Part shown: positions 1-7,672 of the stretch, piece after piece
How the letters are laid out: each line of letters begins with the position of its first letter
Numbering within the stretch: position 1 is the stretch's first letter
NCBI RefSeq assembly: GCF_001856665.1
Contig: NZ_CP017781.1
Coordinates: forward strand, 806,001 to 870,000
Reading direction: 5' to 3'
DNA: 64,000 nucleotides
Source of the DNA: Rhodobacter xanthinilyticus
GTDB taxonomy: Bacteria; Pseudomonadota; Alphaproteobacteria; Rhodobacterales; Rhodobacteraceae
The notes under the pieces: generated by a model
The model's database searches: none
What the model saw: the letters and a program-made list of their open reading frames with translations, nothing else
What the model was told of the DNA's origin: nothing
Made by a program: the position numbers and the translations under genes

Positions 1-465
1 CTCATGCGCGACCCAGCCGGTGAGCCAGCCCGCCCCCCAACCGGCCGCGAGCGCGGCGTTGACAAGCTGCATGCAGGCCGCGCCGACAGAGAGCTCCTGC
101 TCCACCGTCGGCACCTTCTCGGTCGGCCGCGGCACCGCGATCACCGCGATGCACAGCGGGCTTTGCGCGAATTGCCCCACGCCCTTCGCCGCCACATCCT
201 CGGCCAGCCCGCGCGCCTGCGCAAAGGCCGCAGCCTCCCCCGCCAGCCGCGCGAGCGCGCCGCCCTCGAGCACCACGAACCGCCAGGGCTCGAGCTTGCC
301 ATGATCGGGCACCCGCGCCGCCGCGGTCAGGATCTCGAGGATCTCCGCGCGCCCCGGCGCCGGCGCGGCGAGGGTCTTGGGCGGGCGCGAGCGGCGGGTT
401 AGCAGGAACCGCAGCGCCTCCTCATTGCGGATCGCGGGGTTCACGGCCCCGGGGGCAATCTCCAT
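1..465 (-). CDS. Nitroreductase family protein (3' end outside window)
   Basis: This is probably a flavin-dependent NAD(P)H oxidoreductase of the small YdjA-like nitroreductase group. The protein starts at an ATG (463-465 on the complement). It shows the FMN-binding N-terminal signature LTRRSRPPKTL at about residues 22-32 and ARVPDHGKLEPWRF at about 50-63. The later segment VGAACMQLVNAALAAGWGAGWLTGW is typical of the family's central helix and cofactor pocket. About 155 residues are visible; the C-terminal part lies outside the window. It is transcribed in the same direction as the downstream-coordinate hydrolase gene (524-1615). The substrate cannot be inferred. Confidence 0.85.
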   Translation of the reverse strand, partial: MEIAPGAVNPAIRNEEALRFLLTRRSRPPKTLAAPAPGRAEILEILTAAARVPDHGKLEPWRFVVLEGGALARLAGEAAAFAQARGLAEDVAAKGVGQFAQSPLCIAVIAVPRPTEKVPTVEQELSVGAACMQLVNAALAAGWGAGWLTGWVAHE

Positions 466-523
466 GGCACTCTCCTTCAATTGCGCCCCTGATATCGGGG
501 CGGGGTCAGGCGATTGCAACGGC

Positions 524-1615
524 TCAAAGCCCGAAATCCGCCGCGAGTTCCGCCAGATAGCCGGAGACCTGCGCAACCCAGCGCGCGCCCGGCTGACGCG
601 CGGCGATGGTGCGCGCGAGCGGGTCGGGCGCGGCGACCCGGCTCCCCGACAGCGCCTCGAGCACCGCATGGCCGCAAAACGGCACATGCACCTCGGAATA
701 GCCACCCTCATGGGTCATCGCGAGCCGCCCGCCACAGAGCGCCTCGGCCGCGGCCATCGCCCGCAGCGTCAGCGCCCGGAACCCCTCCGCCCCCATCAGC
801 ATCCGCCCGAGCGGGTCCATCGCCGAGGCGTCATAGCCACAGGCCACCACGATCAGCTCGGGCGCATGACGCGCGAGCGCCGGCGCCACGATCCGGTCCC
901 AGGCCTCGAGATAGCTCGCCTCGCCGCAGCCCGGCGGCAGCGGCACGTTGAGATTGGCGCCGCCCGCGCCGCGCACCTCGGCCCCGCCGGTGTCGAGCGG
1001 ATAGTTCCATTCCTGATGCAGCGAGATCGTCAGAACCTCGTGGTCGTCGAGGAAAATCGCCTCGGTGCCATTGCCGTGATGCACATCCCAATCGACCACC
1101 GCCACCCGCCGCACCAGCCCCGCCGCCTGCGCCGCGCGGATCGCCACCGCGATATTGTTGAGCAGACAAAAACCGTTCGGCCAATCGGGCAGACAATGAT
1201 GCCCCGGCGGACGCGCCAGCGCATAGGCGTTTTGCGCGCGCCCCTCGAGCACCGCAAAGACCGCCGCCTTCGCCAGCCCCGCCGAGAGCGCCGCGAGCTC
1301 ATAACCGCCCGGCCCGAAGGGCGTGCGCAGCCCGAGCTCGCCGCCCCCCGCATCCGAGGCCGCCTTGAACGCGTCGAGATAGCTCACCGGATGCACGAGC
1401 GCGAGGTCCGCGCGCGTCGCCTCGGGCGCCGAGCCCGCGTCGATCTCCGCCATCAACCCCGAGACGCGCAACAGGTTCACCAGCCGCCGCTTCGTCTCCG
1501 GGCTCTCCGGCAGGCCGCCGCCAGGCTGCACGAAGCCCCCCACCGGCAGCGTCAGCGCGTAATTGCCGCCGCCATGCCAAAAACTGCGCTCATCGTGAAA
1601 AAAGGCGGTCCGCAT
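524..1615 (-). CDS. Histone deacetylase family / acetylpolyamine amidohydrolase-like protein
   Basis: This is a zinc-dependent deacetylase of the arginase/deacetylase fold, 363 aa and of normal length for the family. Visible motifs are ARPPGHHC (tandem active-site His, about residues 133-140), VVDWDVHHGNGT (metal-binding Asp and His, about 172-183), GYDAS (third metal ligand, about 261) and THEGGYSE near residue 310. The ATG at 1615 is preferred over upstream in-frame codons because GAAAGGA sits just before it. Bacterial members deacetylate small acetylated amines or, less often, proteins; the substrate here is unknown. It is divergent from the DUF167 gene at 1658. Confidence 0.88.
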   Translation of the reverse strand: MRTAFFHDERSFWHGGGNYALTLPVGGFVQPGGGLPESPETKRRLVNLLRVSGLMAEIDAGSAPEATRADLALVHPVSYLDAFKAASDAGGGELGLRTPFGPGGYELAALSAGLAKAAVFAVLEGRAQNAYALARPPGHHCLPDWPNGFCLLNNIAVAIRAAQAAGLVRRVAVVDWDVHHGNGTEAIFLDDHEVLTISLHQEWNYPLDTGGAEVRGAGGANLNVPLPPGCGEASYLEAWDRIVAPALARHAPELIVVACGYDASAMDPLGRMLMGAEGFRALTLRAMAAAEALCGGRLAMTHEGGYSEVHVPFCGHAVLEALSGSRVAAPDPLARTIAARQPGARWVAQVSGYLAELAADFGL

Positions 1616-1657
1616 GGTTTTCCTTTCGCCCCGCGCGGGGGCGCGGTAAGGGGGACC

Positions 1658-1906
1658 ATGACCGAGCTGAGCCACCTTGCCAAGAGCGGCGCCGAGATCG
1701 CGCTGCGTGTCACGCCGAAGGCCTCGCGCAACCGCATCGTGCTCGAGGACGGGCAGTTGCGCGTCTATGTCACGGTGATTCCCGAGGATGGCAAGGCCAA
1801 TGCCGAGGTGGTGAAGCTTCTCGCCAAGGCGCTGGGCGTGGCCAAGAGCCGGCTCACGCTGATCCGCGGGCAGACCGCGCGCGACAAGGTGTTTCGTCTC
1901 GATTGA
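1658..1906 (+). CDS. DUF167 / YggU family protein
   Basis: A small 82-aa protein with the complete DUF167 core: IALRVTPKASRNRI near residues 13-26, then VIPEDGKANAEVVKLLAKAL and the C-terminal IRGQTARDKVFRL. The family is widespread and folds as a small alpha/beta domain, but its biochemical role is unestablished. The ATG at 1658 fits the family start; a much longer upstream open frame crosses the divergent deacetylase gene and is not believed. It ends 217 bp before the next gene. Confidence 0.85.
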   Translation: MTELSHLAKSGAEIALRVTPKASRNRIVLEDGQLRVYVTVIPEDGKANAEVVKLLAKALGVAKSRLTLIRGQTARDKVFRLD

Positions 1907-2123
1907 GGCGATAATCCCTTTATTTTACGAAGGATTGTCGGCCCCCGCGCAACGCGGGCGCGAACGCATTTCGCCGCGCGACGGTTCCCGGCGCGGCGGG
2001 CAAAGTGGCAAGAATCCGCCGGTTCGGGCGGGGCGCGTGATCTAAGGGGTTCAAGCGCGCCGGGATTCGCCGTTACAAACCCGCCCAACGAGCACAAAAA
2101 TAACCATACGAGTTTTGGGACTG

Positions 2124-2684
2124 ATGACCACCGACACCGCTTCGAACCGCCGCCTTCGCCTGCCGCTGATGCTGACGCTGATGATCGCGCTGGGCGCTTG
2201 CGGGATGAAAGCGCCGGAGCGCGCGGAGGCGATGAACTTCGCCCGCGCCGAGACCTCCTCCCACCAGCAGATCGACCCGGCCCGCCGCGACCGCGCGGTG
2301 GCGATCGCGAAAGAACTGCGCGCGCGCGGCCAGCGGGTCTGGTGCGTGCCCTTCGCGCGCAACGCCTCGGGCATCGACCTGCGCGGCAATGCCAAGACCT
2401 GGTGGTCGCAGGCCGCCGGCGTCTACCAGCGCAGCCATACCCCCAAGGTCGGCGCGGTCATGGCCTTCTCGGCGACCCGCAAGATGCCGCTCGGCCATGT
2501 CGCGGTGGTCTCCAAGGTGGTTTCGGATCGCGAGATCCTGATCGATCACGCGAACTGGCGCCGCAACCAGATCTCGCTCGGCATGAAGGTGATCGACGTG
2601 TCGAAAGCCAATGACTGGAGCCAGGTGAAGGTCACCAACACCGGCGCGCGCACCTATCCGGTCGCGGGCTTCATCTCGAAATAA
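2124..2684 (+). CDS. CHAP-domain lipoprotein (putative amidase/peptidase)
   Basis: 186 aa. The N-terminus is a lipoprotein signal with a hydrophobic stretch and the lipobox LGAC (Cys near residue 26), so it is probably anchored in the periplasm. The rest looks like a CHAP (cysteine/histidine-dependent amidohydrolase/peptidase) domain: VWCVPFAR holds the likely catalytic Cys, GHVAVVS the His, and LIDHANW the Asn/Asp-rich strand. CHAP enzymes cut peptidoglycan cross-links or stem peptides. An alternative TTG start lies 9 bp upstream. A strong hairpin follows the stop. Confidence 0.8.
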   Translation: MTTDTASNRRLRLPLMLTLMIALGACGMKAPERAEAMNFARAETSSHQQIDPARRDRAVAIAKELRARGQRVWCVPFARNASGIDLRGNAKTWWSQAAGVYQRSHTPKVGAVMAFSATRKMPLGHVAVVSKVVSDREILIDHANWRRNQISLGMKVIDVSKANDWSQVKVTNTGARTYPVAGFISK

Positions 2685-2705
2685 GCCCGGGCGCGCCGCC
2701 CGACA

Positions 2706-2734
2706 AAGCCCGCTTCGGCGGGCTTATTTCTTTT
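2706..2734 (+). terminator. Rho-independent terminator
   Basis: An 8-bp stem (AAGCCCGC / GCGGGCTT) closes a TTCG tetraloop and is followed by ATTTCTTTT. It serves the CHAP lipoprotein gene, and its right arm overlaps the stop codon of the convergent small gene. Confidence 0.85.
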
Positions 2735-2975
2735 CGACCTGCCGCAGCCGATACACCCCCTCGGGCAGGTTGAGCGCCGCCGCCAGCTCGCGCAGCTGCG
2801 CGGGCGAGAAGACGATGCGCTGCACGTTCTCGGTCTGGTCGTCGACCTGCTCGACCACGACACAATCCTCGAAGGATTGGATGGTGATGTCTTCTTGCAG
2901 ATAGTCGCGCGGATCGGCGCCCTCGTCGACGAGGGTGATCACGGTGGCGTCGAATTCGTGTTCGATGGTAAACAT
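2724..2975 (-). CDS. Small conserved hypothetical protein
   Basis: 83 aa, no family recognised. The sequence is acidic in its first half (FTIEHEFDATVITLVDEGADPRDY begins it) and has no signal peptide or membrane segment, so it is probably cytoplasmic. The C-terminal part, beginning near FSPAQLRELAAAL, could form a helix. Codon use resembles the chromosomal neighbours. The gene converges on the CHAP lipoprotein gene and shares its terminator region. Confidence 0.65.
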   Translation of the reverse strand: MFTIEHEFDATVITLVDEGADPRDYLQEDITIQSFEDCVVVEQVDDQTENVQRIVFSPAQLRELAAALNLPEGVYRLRQVEKK

Positions 2976-3107
2976 GCCCTCAGGCTAGCGCGGCCCGGCG
3001 GGCGGCGGAAGAGCAAACATTTCGGTGAGGCCGGGGCGCGCGGGCGGACGAGCCCTTGCGGGCGCCAAGGGCCGCGTTAAACTGCGCCCAGCTTCCCCGG
3101 AGGATCG

Positions 3108-3842
3108 ATGACCCGCCCCGTTACCCGCCTCAGCGCGGTTCTCTCTCTCGTGCTGCTTGCGGCCTGTTCGGTCCCTCAGACGCAGGGCGCCGCCGCCCCC
3201 GGCCCGAGCGCTGCGCGCGTCGAGACCGAGCTCACCCCGGCCGAGGCCGCGCAGAATTTCATCTCGGTCGCCCAGCATATGGAGCCCGAGATCGAGCGCG
3301 AATGTCAGGCCCGCACCAGGGGGCGCAGCTGCGATTATCAGATCATGGTCGATGACCGCCCCGGTCAGGAGCCCAACGCCTTCCAGACCGAGGACCGTCA
3401 GGGCCGGCCGATCCTCGCCTTCAACCTCGCGCTGATCGCCTCGGTGCGCAATCAAGACGAGCTCGCCTTCGTGATGGGCCATGAGGCGGCGCATTTCATC
3501 ATGGGCCATCTCGACGCGAAGGCGCAGGACGCGGCGGCGGGCGCGGTGATCATGGGGGTGCTGGCGGCGGCCTCGGGCGCCGATGCGCGGGGCATCTCGC
3601 AGGCGCAAGACATCGGCGCCGAGGTCGGCGGGCGCGCCTATTCCAAGGATTACGAGCTCGAGGCCGACCGGCTCGGCACGATCATCACCTGGGATGCGGG
3701 CTATGACCCGCTCAAGGGCGCGGAATTCTTCCGCCGCCTGCCGGACCCGGGCAATGTCTTCCTCGGCACCCACCCGGCCAACGGGCTCCGGCTCGATATC
3801 GTGCGCCGCACGGTCGCGCAGCTCAAGGCCGGCACGATCTGA
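3108..3842 (+). CDS. M48 family zinc metalloprotease lipoprotein
   Basis: 244 aa. A lipoprotein signal ends in LLAAC (Cys near residue 22), placing it in the periplasm. The catalytic zinc motif HEAAH (about residues 124-128) and the downstream third-ligand motif ELEADRLG (about 184-191) are complete. It resembles the BepA/LoiP-type Ste24 peptidases that act in outer-membrane protein quality control, but lacks a long TPR tail. A clear GGAGG lies 5 bp before the ATG. Specific targets are not inferable. Confidence 0.88.
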   Translation: MTRPVTRLSAVLSLVLLAACSVPQTQGAAAPGPSAARVETELTPAEAAQNFISVAQHMEPEIERECQARTRGRSCDYQIMVDDRPGQEPNAFQTEDRQGRPILAFNLALIASVRNQDELAFVMGHEAAHFIMGHLDAKAQDAAAGAVIMGVLAAASGADARGISQAQDIGAEVGGRAYSKDYELEADRLGTIITWDAGYDPLKGAEFFRRLPDPGNVFLGTHPANGLRLDIVRRTVAQLKAGTI

Positions 3843-3861
3843 GCCCGGCCCTTCGCCGGGC
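3843..3861 (+). terminator. Probable terminator hairpin after the M48 gene
   Basis: GCCCGGC / GCCGGGC form a 7-bp stem with a 5-nt loop directly after the stop codon. The following tail is A-rich rather than T-rich, so termination may be weak. Confidence 0.5.
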
Positions 3862-3999
3862 GCCCAAAATACATGCAACCTGAGCGCGAAACCCGCCCCG
3901 GCGCGGCGCAAATCCGCAAGCGGGGCGGGGTTTTGATCTGAATCATGGCTTCTGACCTGACGCAGGGGGATCTTGGACCCACTGCGACAGGAGGACGGG

Positions 4000-4311
4000 A
4001 TGTTCGGAGCCAGAACGCTGAATCGCCATGCGGCGCTGATGAACCGGATGGCGGAAACGCTCGGCGTCGATCTGACCGAGGCGATGGCCAAGGGCCGGCT
4101 CTCGAGCGAGGGCTGGCGCGAGGCGGTGGTGCGCTGCGCGGGCTGCGATGACCCGAGCGCCTGCCTGCATTGGCTCTCCGAACAGCCGGCCCCCGAGGAT
4201 CAGGCGGGCGCGGTCGACGAGGCGCCGCATTATTGCAACAACAAGCTGATGATGGCCCGCCTGCGCGAGGAGTTGGGGCTGGCCGAAACCGATGCTGGAG
4301 GACGTGTCTGA
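4000..4311 (+). CDS. DUF6455 family protein (first of pair)
   Basis: 103 aa, resembling the small cysteine-containing DUF6455 proteins of Rhodobacterales. It has CAGCDDPSAC near residues 47-56 and a downstream Cys in HYCNNK, a spacing that suggests a metal- or cluster-binding site, though none is proven. The start at 4000 follows AGGAGGACGGG. The stop overlaps the next start as TGATG, so the two genes are translationally coupled. The neighbour has the same Cys pattern, so the pair looks like a tandem duplication. Confidence 0.7.
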   Translation: MFGARTLNRHAALMNRMAETLGVDLTEAMAKGRLSSEGWREAVVRCAGCDDPSACLHWLSEQPAPEDQAGAVDEAPHYCNNKLMMARLREELGLAETDAGGRV

Positions 4312-4565
4312 TGGGCTTTCAGGGCAATGTGGATTTGCATTTCTGGATCACGCGCGGCATGGCGCGCCGGCTCGGCGTGAACCTCTCCGAGGCGATGCAT
4401 GAGGGGCTGCTCTCGCAGGCCGATTTCGCCCAGATGGTGAACCGCTGCCGCAACTGCGACAAGTCGCAAGGCTGCCTCGCCTATCTCGCCGAGGAAGGCC
4501 GCGGCGCCGCGCCCGATTGGTGCTCCAACGCCGCCGTCCTGCGCGAGCTCAGCGCGTTGAGCTGA
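4311..4565 (+). CDS. DUF6455 family protein (second of pair)
   Basis: 84 aa, starting inside the stop of the preceding gene. It repeats its layout: MARRLGVNLSEAMHEGLLS aligns with MAETLGVDLTEAMAKGRLS of the first copy, followed by CRNCDKSQGC and a late Cys in WCSNA. The CX2CX5C plus single Cys pattern is conserved between the two. No signal peptide is seen. The function is unknown; a paired product or heterodimer is possible. Confidence 0.7.
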   Translation: MGFQGNVDLHFWITRGMARRLGVNLSEAMHEGLLSQADFAQMVNRCRNCDKSQGCLAYLAEEGRGAAPDWCSNAAVLRELSALS

Positions 4566-4691
4566 GCCAAGGCGCGTCTTGCCGGGGGACGCCGCGTGAG
4601 GGGCCGCACGGCCCGCGCGTAACCCTGTCAGGGGCGCGCGGTCGCCCCCCATCGAAGAGACGCTCTCGCCCCCGAGCCAGACCTGCCCCGC

Positions 4692-4854
4692 GCCGCCCGC
4701 CAGCCCGAGATGATCGTTCGAGGCGAAATCGCGCCCCGCCGGCGGCGCCAACGCCCGCCCGCGGTCGCGCGGCGCAAGCGCCTTGCGACCCTCGACAGCA
4801 CATCCTTGTCGCGCGTCTTCGGTTCGCCCAGGTCAGTGCCTGGGTCTCGGTCAT
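4692..4854 (-). pseudogene. Possible remnant of the 5' end of bioF
   Basis: The complement encodes APPAGRDFASNDHLGLAGG, which matches the N-terminal signature of 8-amino-7-oxononanoate synthase (biotin synthesis; usually FxSNDYLGLA). The reading frame shifts just upstream of it, and the conserved PLP-enzyme body does not follow. The ATG at 4854 could be the original start. It abuts the tRNA-Glu terminator and the island edge. The identification rests on one short motif, so it stays tentative. The rest of 4566-4958 holds no convincing gene; a 20-30 residue hydrophobic frame lies just left of the terminator on the complement. Confidence 0.35.
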
Positions 4855-4958
4855 GCGCCGCGTTTGTGTCGATAAAGCCGGAGCGCCAGCAACCGAATCA
4901 CGGCCATCACCAAAATCGCCCCGGCCAAGGCGAGCCGCCCTCGCGGCGCAGAAATGCA

Positions 4959-4984
4959 AAAAGCGGCGCCGAAGCGCCGCTTTT
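4959..4984 (-). terminator. Terminator of the tRNA-Glu operon, displaced by the island
   Basis: Read on the complement, an 11-bp stem (AAAAGCGGCGC / GCGCCGCTTTT) closes a TTCG loop and runs into T residues. No gene to its right on the complement needs it except the tRNA-Glu operon, whose 3' end (19818) is joined to this flank once the 4995-19836 insertion is removed. It is therefore probably the native terminator of the tRNA operon, now 14.8 kb from it. Confidence 0.75.
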
Positions 4985-4994
4985 CAGCTCAGTC

Positions 4995-5013
4995 GTGGCA
5001 GCCCGTAGGGGAG
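4995..5013. repeat. Left attachment site (attL core)
   Basis: The 19 bases GTGGCAGCCCGTAGGGGAG are identical to 19818-19836, the CCA end and T-arm of the tRNA-Glu gene on the complement. A third identical copy (19913-19931) belongs to the second tRNA-Glu gene. The sequences diverge on both sides of the 19 bases. Confidence 0.85.
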
Positions 5014-5066
5014 CCACCGCCGTCACAGTGGCCCAAAATATGGGGTTTTCTCGCTGATTTCGCCAT

Positions 5067-5101
5067 TGTACACCATATGTGGTTGTACATTTTGGCGTAC
5101 A
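5067..5101. promoter_or_regulatory. Candidate integrase arm-binding sites at the left end
   Basis: 5084-5101 read on the complement is TGTACGCCAAAATGTACA, a dyad found with two differences, in the opposite orientation, at 19744-19761. The motif TACACCATATG at 5069-5079 recurs at 19645-19654 (one base shorter in context). Both sets sit 55-195 bp inside the att repeats, as expected for recombinase or excisionase arm sites. They also overlap the region where the integrase promoter should be. Confidence 0.5.
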
Positions 5102-5113
5102 TGGATTTCAGGC

Positions 5114-6457
5114 ATGAAACTCAAGGCAAACCAGATCGCGAACCTCGACATCGGGAAGCGGCACAGTGATGGCGGTGGACTCTACATCGAACTGCGCAAG
5201 GGCGGAACTGGGAGCTGGCTCTACCGGTACACCGTCAACGGTCGGGCGAACTGGATGAGCCTCGGGGCGTACCCTGAGGTCTCCCTCAGCCGCGCCCGTG
5301 AACTCGCCGCCGAGAAGCGGGGCCTCAAGTCTACGGGCGTCGATCCAGTGAAGGCCAAGCGCCAAGCCGCGCGCCAGTCGATCACCGTGGAAGAGGCGGT
5401 TCGCGAGTACTGGAAGCTGAAATGCACTGGCCTTGCCAAGGCGGAAGGCTGGATCAGAATGTTCGAGATTCACGCCTTTCCCAAGATCGGCAGCAAAGGC
5501 GTAGCCGATCTGACGTCTGAGGACGTCGTGCGGGTACTCAAGCCGCTCTGGAAGAGCAAGGACGCCGTTGGAGATGGTGAAACCGGATACCCCACGGCAA
5601 AGCGCATCCTGACCCGGCTGCGGCTCGTGCTGACGCACGCCAAGTTCAAGGACCCTCGCGTCGATCCGTTTATCATCGACGTGGCCCGCGAGGCGCTGCC
5701 CAAGGTCGAATGGGAAGAAGAACACCACCCGTCGCTGCCATGGGCGCAGGCTCCCGACCTTTGGGTTTCCATGCTCGACAGCGTGGCGGGAGAGGGGCTG
5801 CGCATGATCATTCTGACGGGGCTGAGGGTTGCTTGCGTGACGAAGGCTGAGTGGAGTGAAGTGGATTTCGATGCGGGCGTCTGGACCGTGCCTCGGGGCC
5901 GCGTGAAAGGCTGGAATGCAGGCTTCCGGGTGCCGCTGACGCGGCCAATGACCGATGTCCTAAAGCGCGTACAGAAGGCCACCGGCACGCAGAAGCACAT
6001 CTTCCACAGCCCGACCGCTTGGAAGAAGGGCTTCATCAGCGAGAACACGTGGAACAAGTGGCTAGAAGAGAACGGTTGGAAGGATGCCGATGGGCGACCT
6101 GCCACTGCCCATGGCTTCCGTTCCACCTTCCGAGACTGGGCTGCGAAACATGGCTGGGCGCGCGATCTGGCGGAGCACAGCATCCAGCACGTCTCTGCGA
6201 AAGGGACGAAGGTCGAGCGCGCATACTGGCGAGAGGATCGGCTGGAGGATCGGGCTGAGCTGATGATGGCGTGGAACGATTTCGTGGTCGGGAAGGAGGT
6301 GGCGCAGAGGATGGCTGCGGGCGCGCGTCAGCGCGCTCTGGACCGGCTGGACGAGGTCGTGCTGGCAGACGGGCGCACGCTCCGCGAGGCCGAGGAATGG
6401 GCGCGATACGATGGGTTGGAGGGCGAGGTCGACGCCAGTCAGCCTGCGGATGATTGA
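5114..6457 (+). CDS. int: P4-type tyrosine recombinase (integrase)
   Basis: 447 aa. The N-terminal DUF4102/arm-binding part is recognisable from DGGGLYIELRKGGTGSWLYRY (about residues 20-40) and LGAYPEVSLSRAREL. The catalytic part has the first Arg in LTGLRVACVTKAEW (near 238), the HxxR box in AHGFRSTFRDWA (near 333-336) and the nucleophilic Tyr in RAYWRED (near 370). It catalyses integration and excision at the tRNA-Glu attB. The ATG at 5114 gives the family's usual N-terminus MKL; an upstream in-frame start adds an unlikely leader. It is the only gene between attL and the rest of the island. Confidence 0.92.
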   Translation: MKLKANQIANLDIGKRHSDGGGLYIELRKGGTGSWLYRYTVNGRANWMSLGAYPEVSLSRARELAAEKRGLKSTGVDPVKAKRQAARQSITVEEAVREYWKLKCTGLAKAEGWIRMFEIHAFPKIGSKGVADLTSEDVVRVLKPLWKSKDAVGDGETGYPTAKRILTRLRLVLTHAKFKDPRVDPFIIDVAREALPKVEWEEEHHPSLPWAQAPDLWVSMLDSVAGEGLRMIILTGLRVACVTKAEWSEVDFDAGVWTVPRGRVKGWNAGFRVPLTRPMTDVLKRVQKATGTQKHIFHSPTAWKKGFISENTWNKWLEENGWKDADGRPATAHGFRSTFRDWAAKHGWARDLAEHSIQHVSAKGTKVERAYWREDRLEDRAELMMAWNDFVVGKEVAQRMAAGARQRALDRLDEVVLADGRTLREAEEWARYDGLEGEVDASQPADD

Positions 6458-6500
6458 TTGTGGCCCACGTTGTGCTCTGAGCAAGCGGGCGGCTGGGTGG

Positions 6501-6530
6501 TTGAAAAAGGCACGTTGTGCCCGCTATGGT
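6501..6530 (+). promoter_or_regulatory. Promoter with internal operator-like dyad
   Basis: TTGAAA (6501-6506) and TATGGT (6525-6530) are separated by 18 bp, ahead of the small gene at 6551. The spacer holds the dyad GGCAC-GTT-GTGCC (6509-6521). Its core CACGTTGTGC also occurs at 6466-6475, so two copies precede the gene. This suits autoregulation by the ribbon-helix-helix-like product. Confidence 0.5.
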
Positions 6531-6550
6531 GCCATCGGTGGAGGTGCCCG

Positions 6551-6940
6551 ATGGCGAAGACCAAGGCGGATAATGAAAAGCTCAAGGTCAGGACCGTGTC
6601 CTTGCCCCTCGATCTGTACGAGCGCCTGCAGCCAATCGTGGATGCGGCTGTCGCTGCAGGCGAGAATGAAGCATTCGTGCTGCGGCAAGTGGCTCGCATC
6701 GCCCTCCAGCGCCAATGGACCGCGACGTTTCTTGAGGTCCCCTCCGAAGTGACGAGAGAGCGGGATCGAGATCGCGTGACGCCCCGGTTGGCGCTTCCTC
6801 CGGCGATGGACGAGCAGGTCTTCGCGCTGTCTGAGTTCGCGGCGTTCAGCAGATGGTTCACGTTCGCCGTCGAGCGGTTCCTCGTGCAATATCGGAAGGG
6901 CGACCCTCACCTCTTCGACGTCCTGCCCCGCCGCAGTTGA
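6551..6940 (+). CDS. Ribbon-helix-helix-like small protein
   Basis: 129 aa. The stretch KVRTVSLPLDLYERLQPIV (about residues 10-28), followed by a helical segment NEAFVLRQVARIAL, resembles a ribbon-helix-helix DNA-binding fold; no exact family is recognised. The start is fixed by GGAGGT seven bases upstream, with the same frame open but unsupported earlier. It lies directly after the integrase in the same direction but has its own promoter-like sequence. It may control integrase or island genes; that is inference from position and fold. Confidence 0.65.
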   Translation: MAKTKADNEKLKVRTVSLPLDLYERLQPIVDAAVAAGENEAFVLRQVARIALQRQWTATFLEVPSEVTRERDRDRVTPRLALPPAMDEQVFALSEFAAFSRWFTFAVERFLVQYRKGDPHLFDVLPRRS

Positions 6941-7097
6941 GATTCACTTTCGGATTTCTAGCCCATATTTCCAGTACCTACGCGCCCGACCCGCCCCCTC
7001 CCGGTACCCCGTCAAGGGTCCCGTTGTGCTATTTTTGCAACGGTATCGGTCAAGGGTCGCGCGGGCGGGTCAGGTCGACTCGCCCGCGCGCGCCTTG

Positions 7098-7460
7098 CTA
7101 GGCCATTGCGGGGAACACGTGGCGGATTCCCTTGCGCTCTTTCAGGTCATCCAGCGCCGCTTTCAGCGCGTGCCCGGCGGAGTCGATTGCCGCCGTGGTG
7201 CTGGCAGGACTCCAGATAGACGCGCGGGCGATGGCAAGGCGACGGCGCGCGCTGGCAAGGTCCTGAAGACGTTCCAGACGGGCAAGCTCTTGCGCCTTGT
7301 CCATGAGCTGGGCCGTCAGCTTTTCAACGTCCTGCCCGATTGTCGCGTGGCGCAAGGCGTCCTTTGCCGCGCGTGCCGCCATGTTGACGCGCGGGCAGGA
7401 TATGCCGCGCCGTTCCAGCGCCTTCACCTCTTTCAGCATGGCTTGGATGTCACCGATCAT
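7098..7460 (-). CDS. Hypothetical coiled-coil protein of the island
   Basis: 120 aa, family not recognised. The sequence is almost entirely helical with heptad-like spacing (for example DVEKLTAQLMDKAQELARLERL), suggesting a coiled coil, and it has no signal or membrane segment. Start support is strong: AGAAGGAG precedes the ATG at 7460, and a promoter plus a 13-bp palindrome lie just upstream. It is convergent with the small gene at 6551. Between them (7059-7090) is a GC-rich inverted repeat and two copies of GTCAAGGGTC (7011 and 7049). Confidence 0.7.
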   Translation of the reverse strand: MIGDIQAMLKEVKALERRGISCPRVNMAARAAKDALRHATIGQDVEKLTAQLMDKAQELARLERLQDLASARRRLAIARASIWSPASTTAAIDSAGHALKAALDDLKERKGIRHVFPAMA

Positions 7461-7478
7461 GACTGACTCCTTCTGTTG

Positions 7479-7528
7479 ATCGTGTCACGATACTACACAA
7501 TACCAGAATGATTCGCTATCTAATTCAA
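7479..7528 (-). promoter_or_regulatory. Promoter and palindromic operator for the 7098-7460 gene
   Basis: On the complement TTGAAT (7523-7528) and TGGTAT (7500-7505) are 17 bp apart. The perfect dyad ATCGTG-T-CACGAT (7479-7491) overlaps the expected transcription start. The half sequence ATCGTGTCA recurs at 9503-9511, upstream of the other leftward island gene. Confidence 0.6.
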
Positions 7529-7672
7529 TGGGATAGCCGGATTCAACGCTAGCCGGTCGGCACGCTACAGACGGCGCGCCAGACGGTCGGGCGGCAGGGC
7601 CGGAGGCGAGGTGCTCAGAGCACGACCGCGCGCGCCAGCGCCCAGCCGGGCACCTCAGCGCGGGGGCAAATT

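Noticed and set aside
377-1657. N-terminal extension of the DUF167 gene
   Set aside because: The extension is antisense to the histone-deacetylase-like gene; the family starts at about MTELSHLAKSG.
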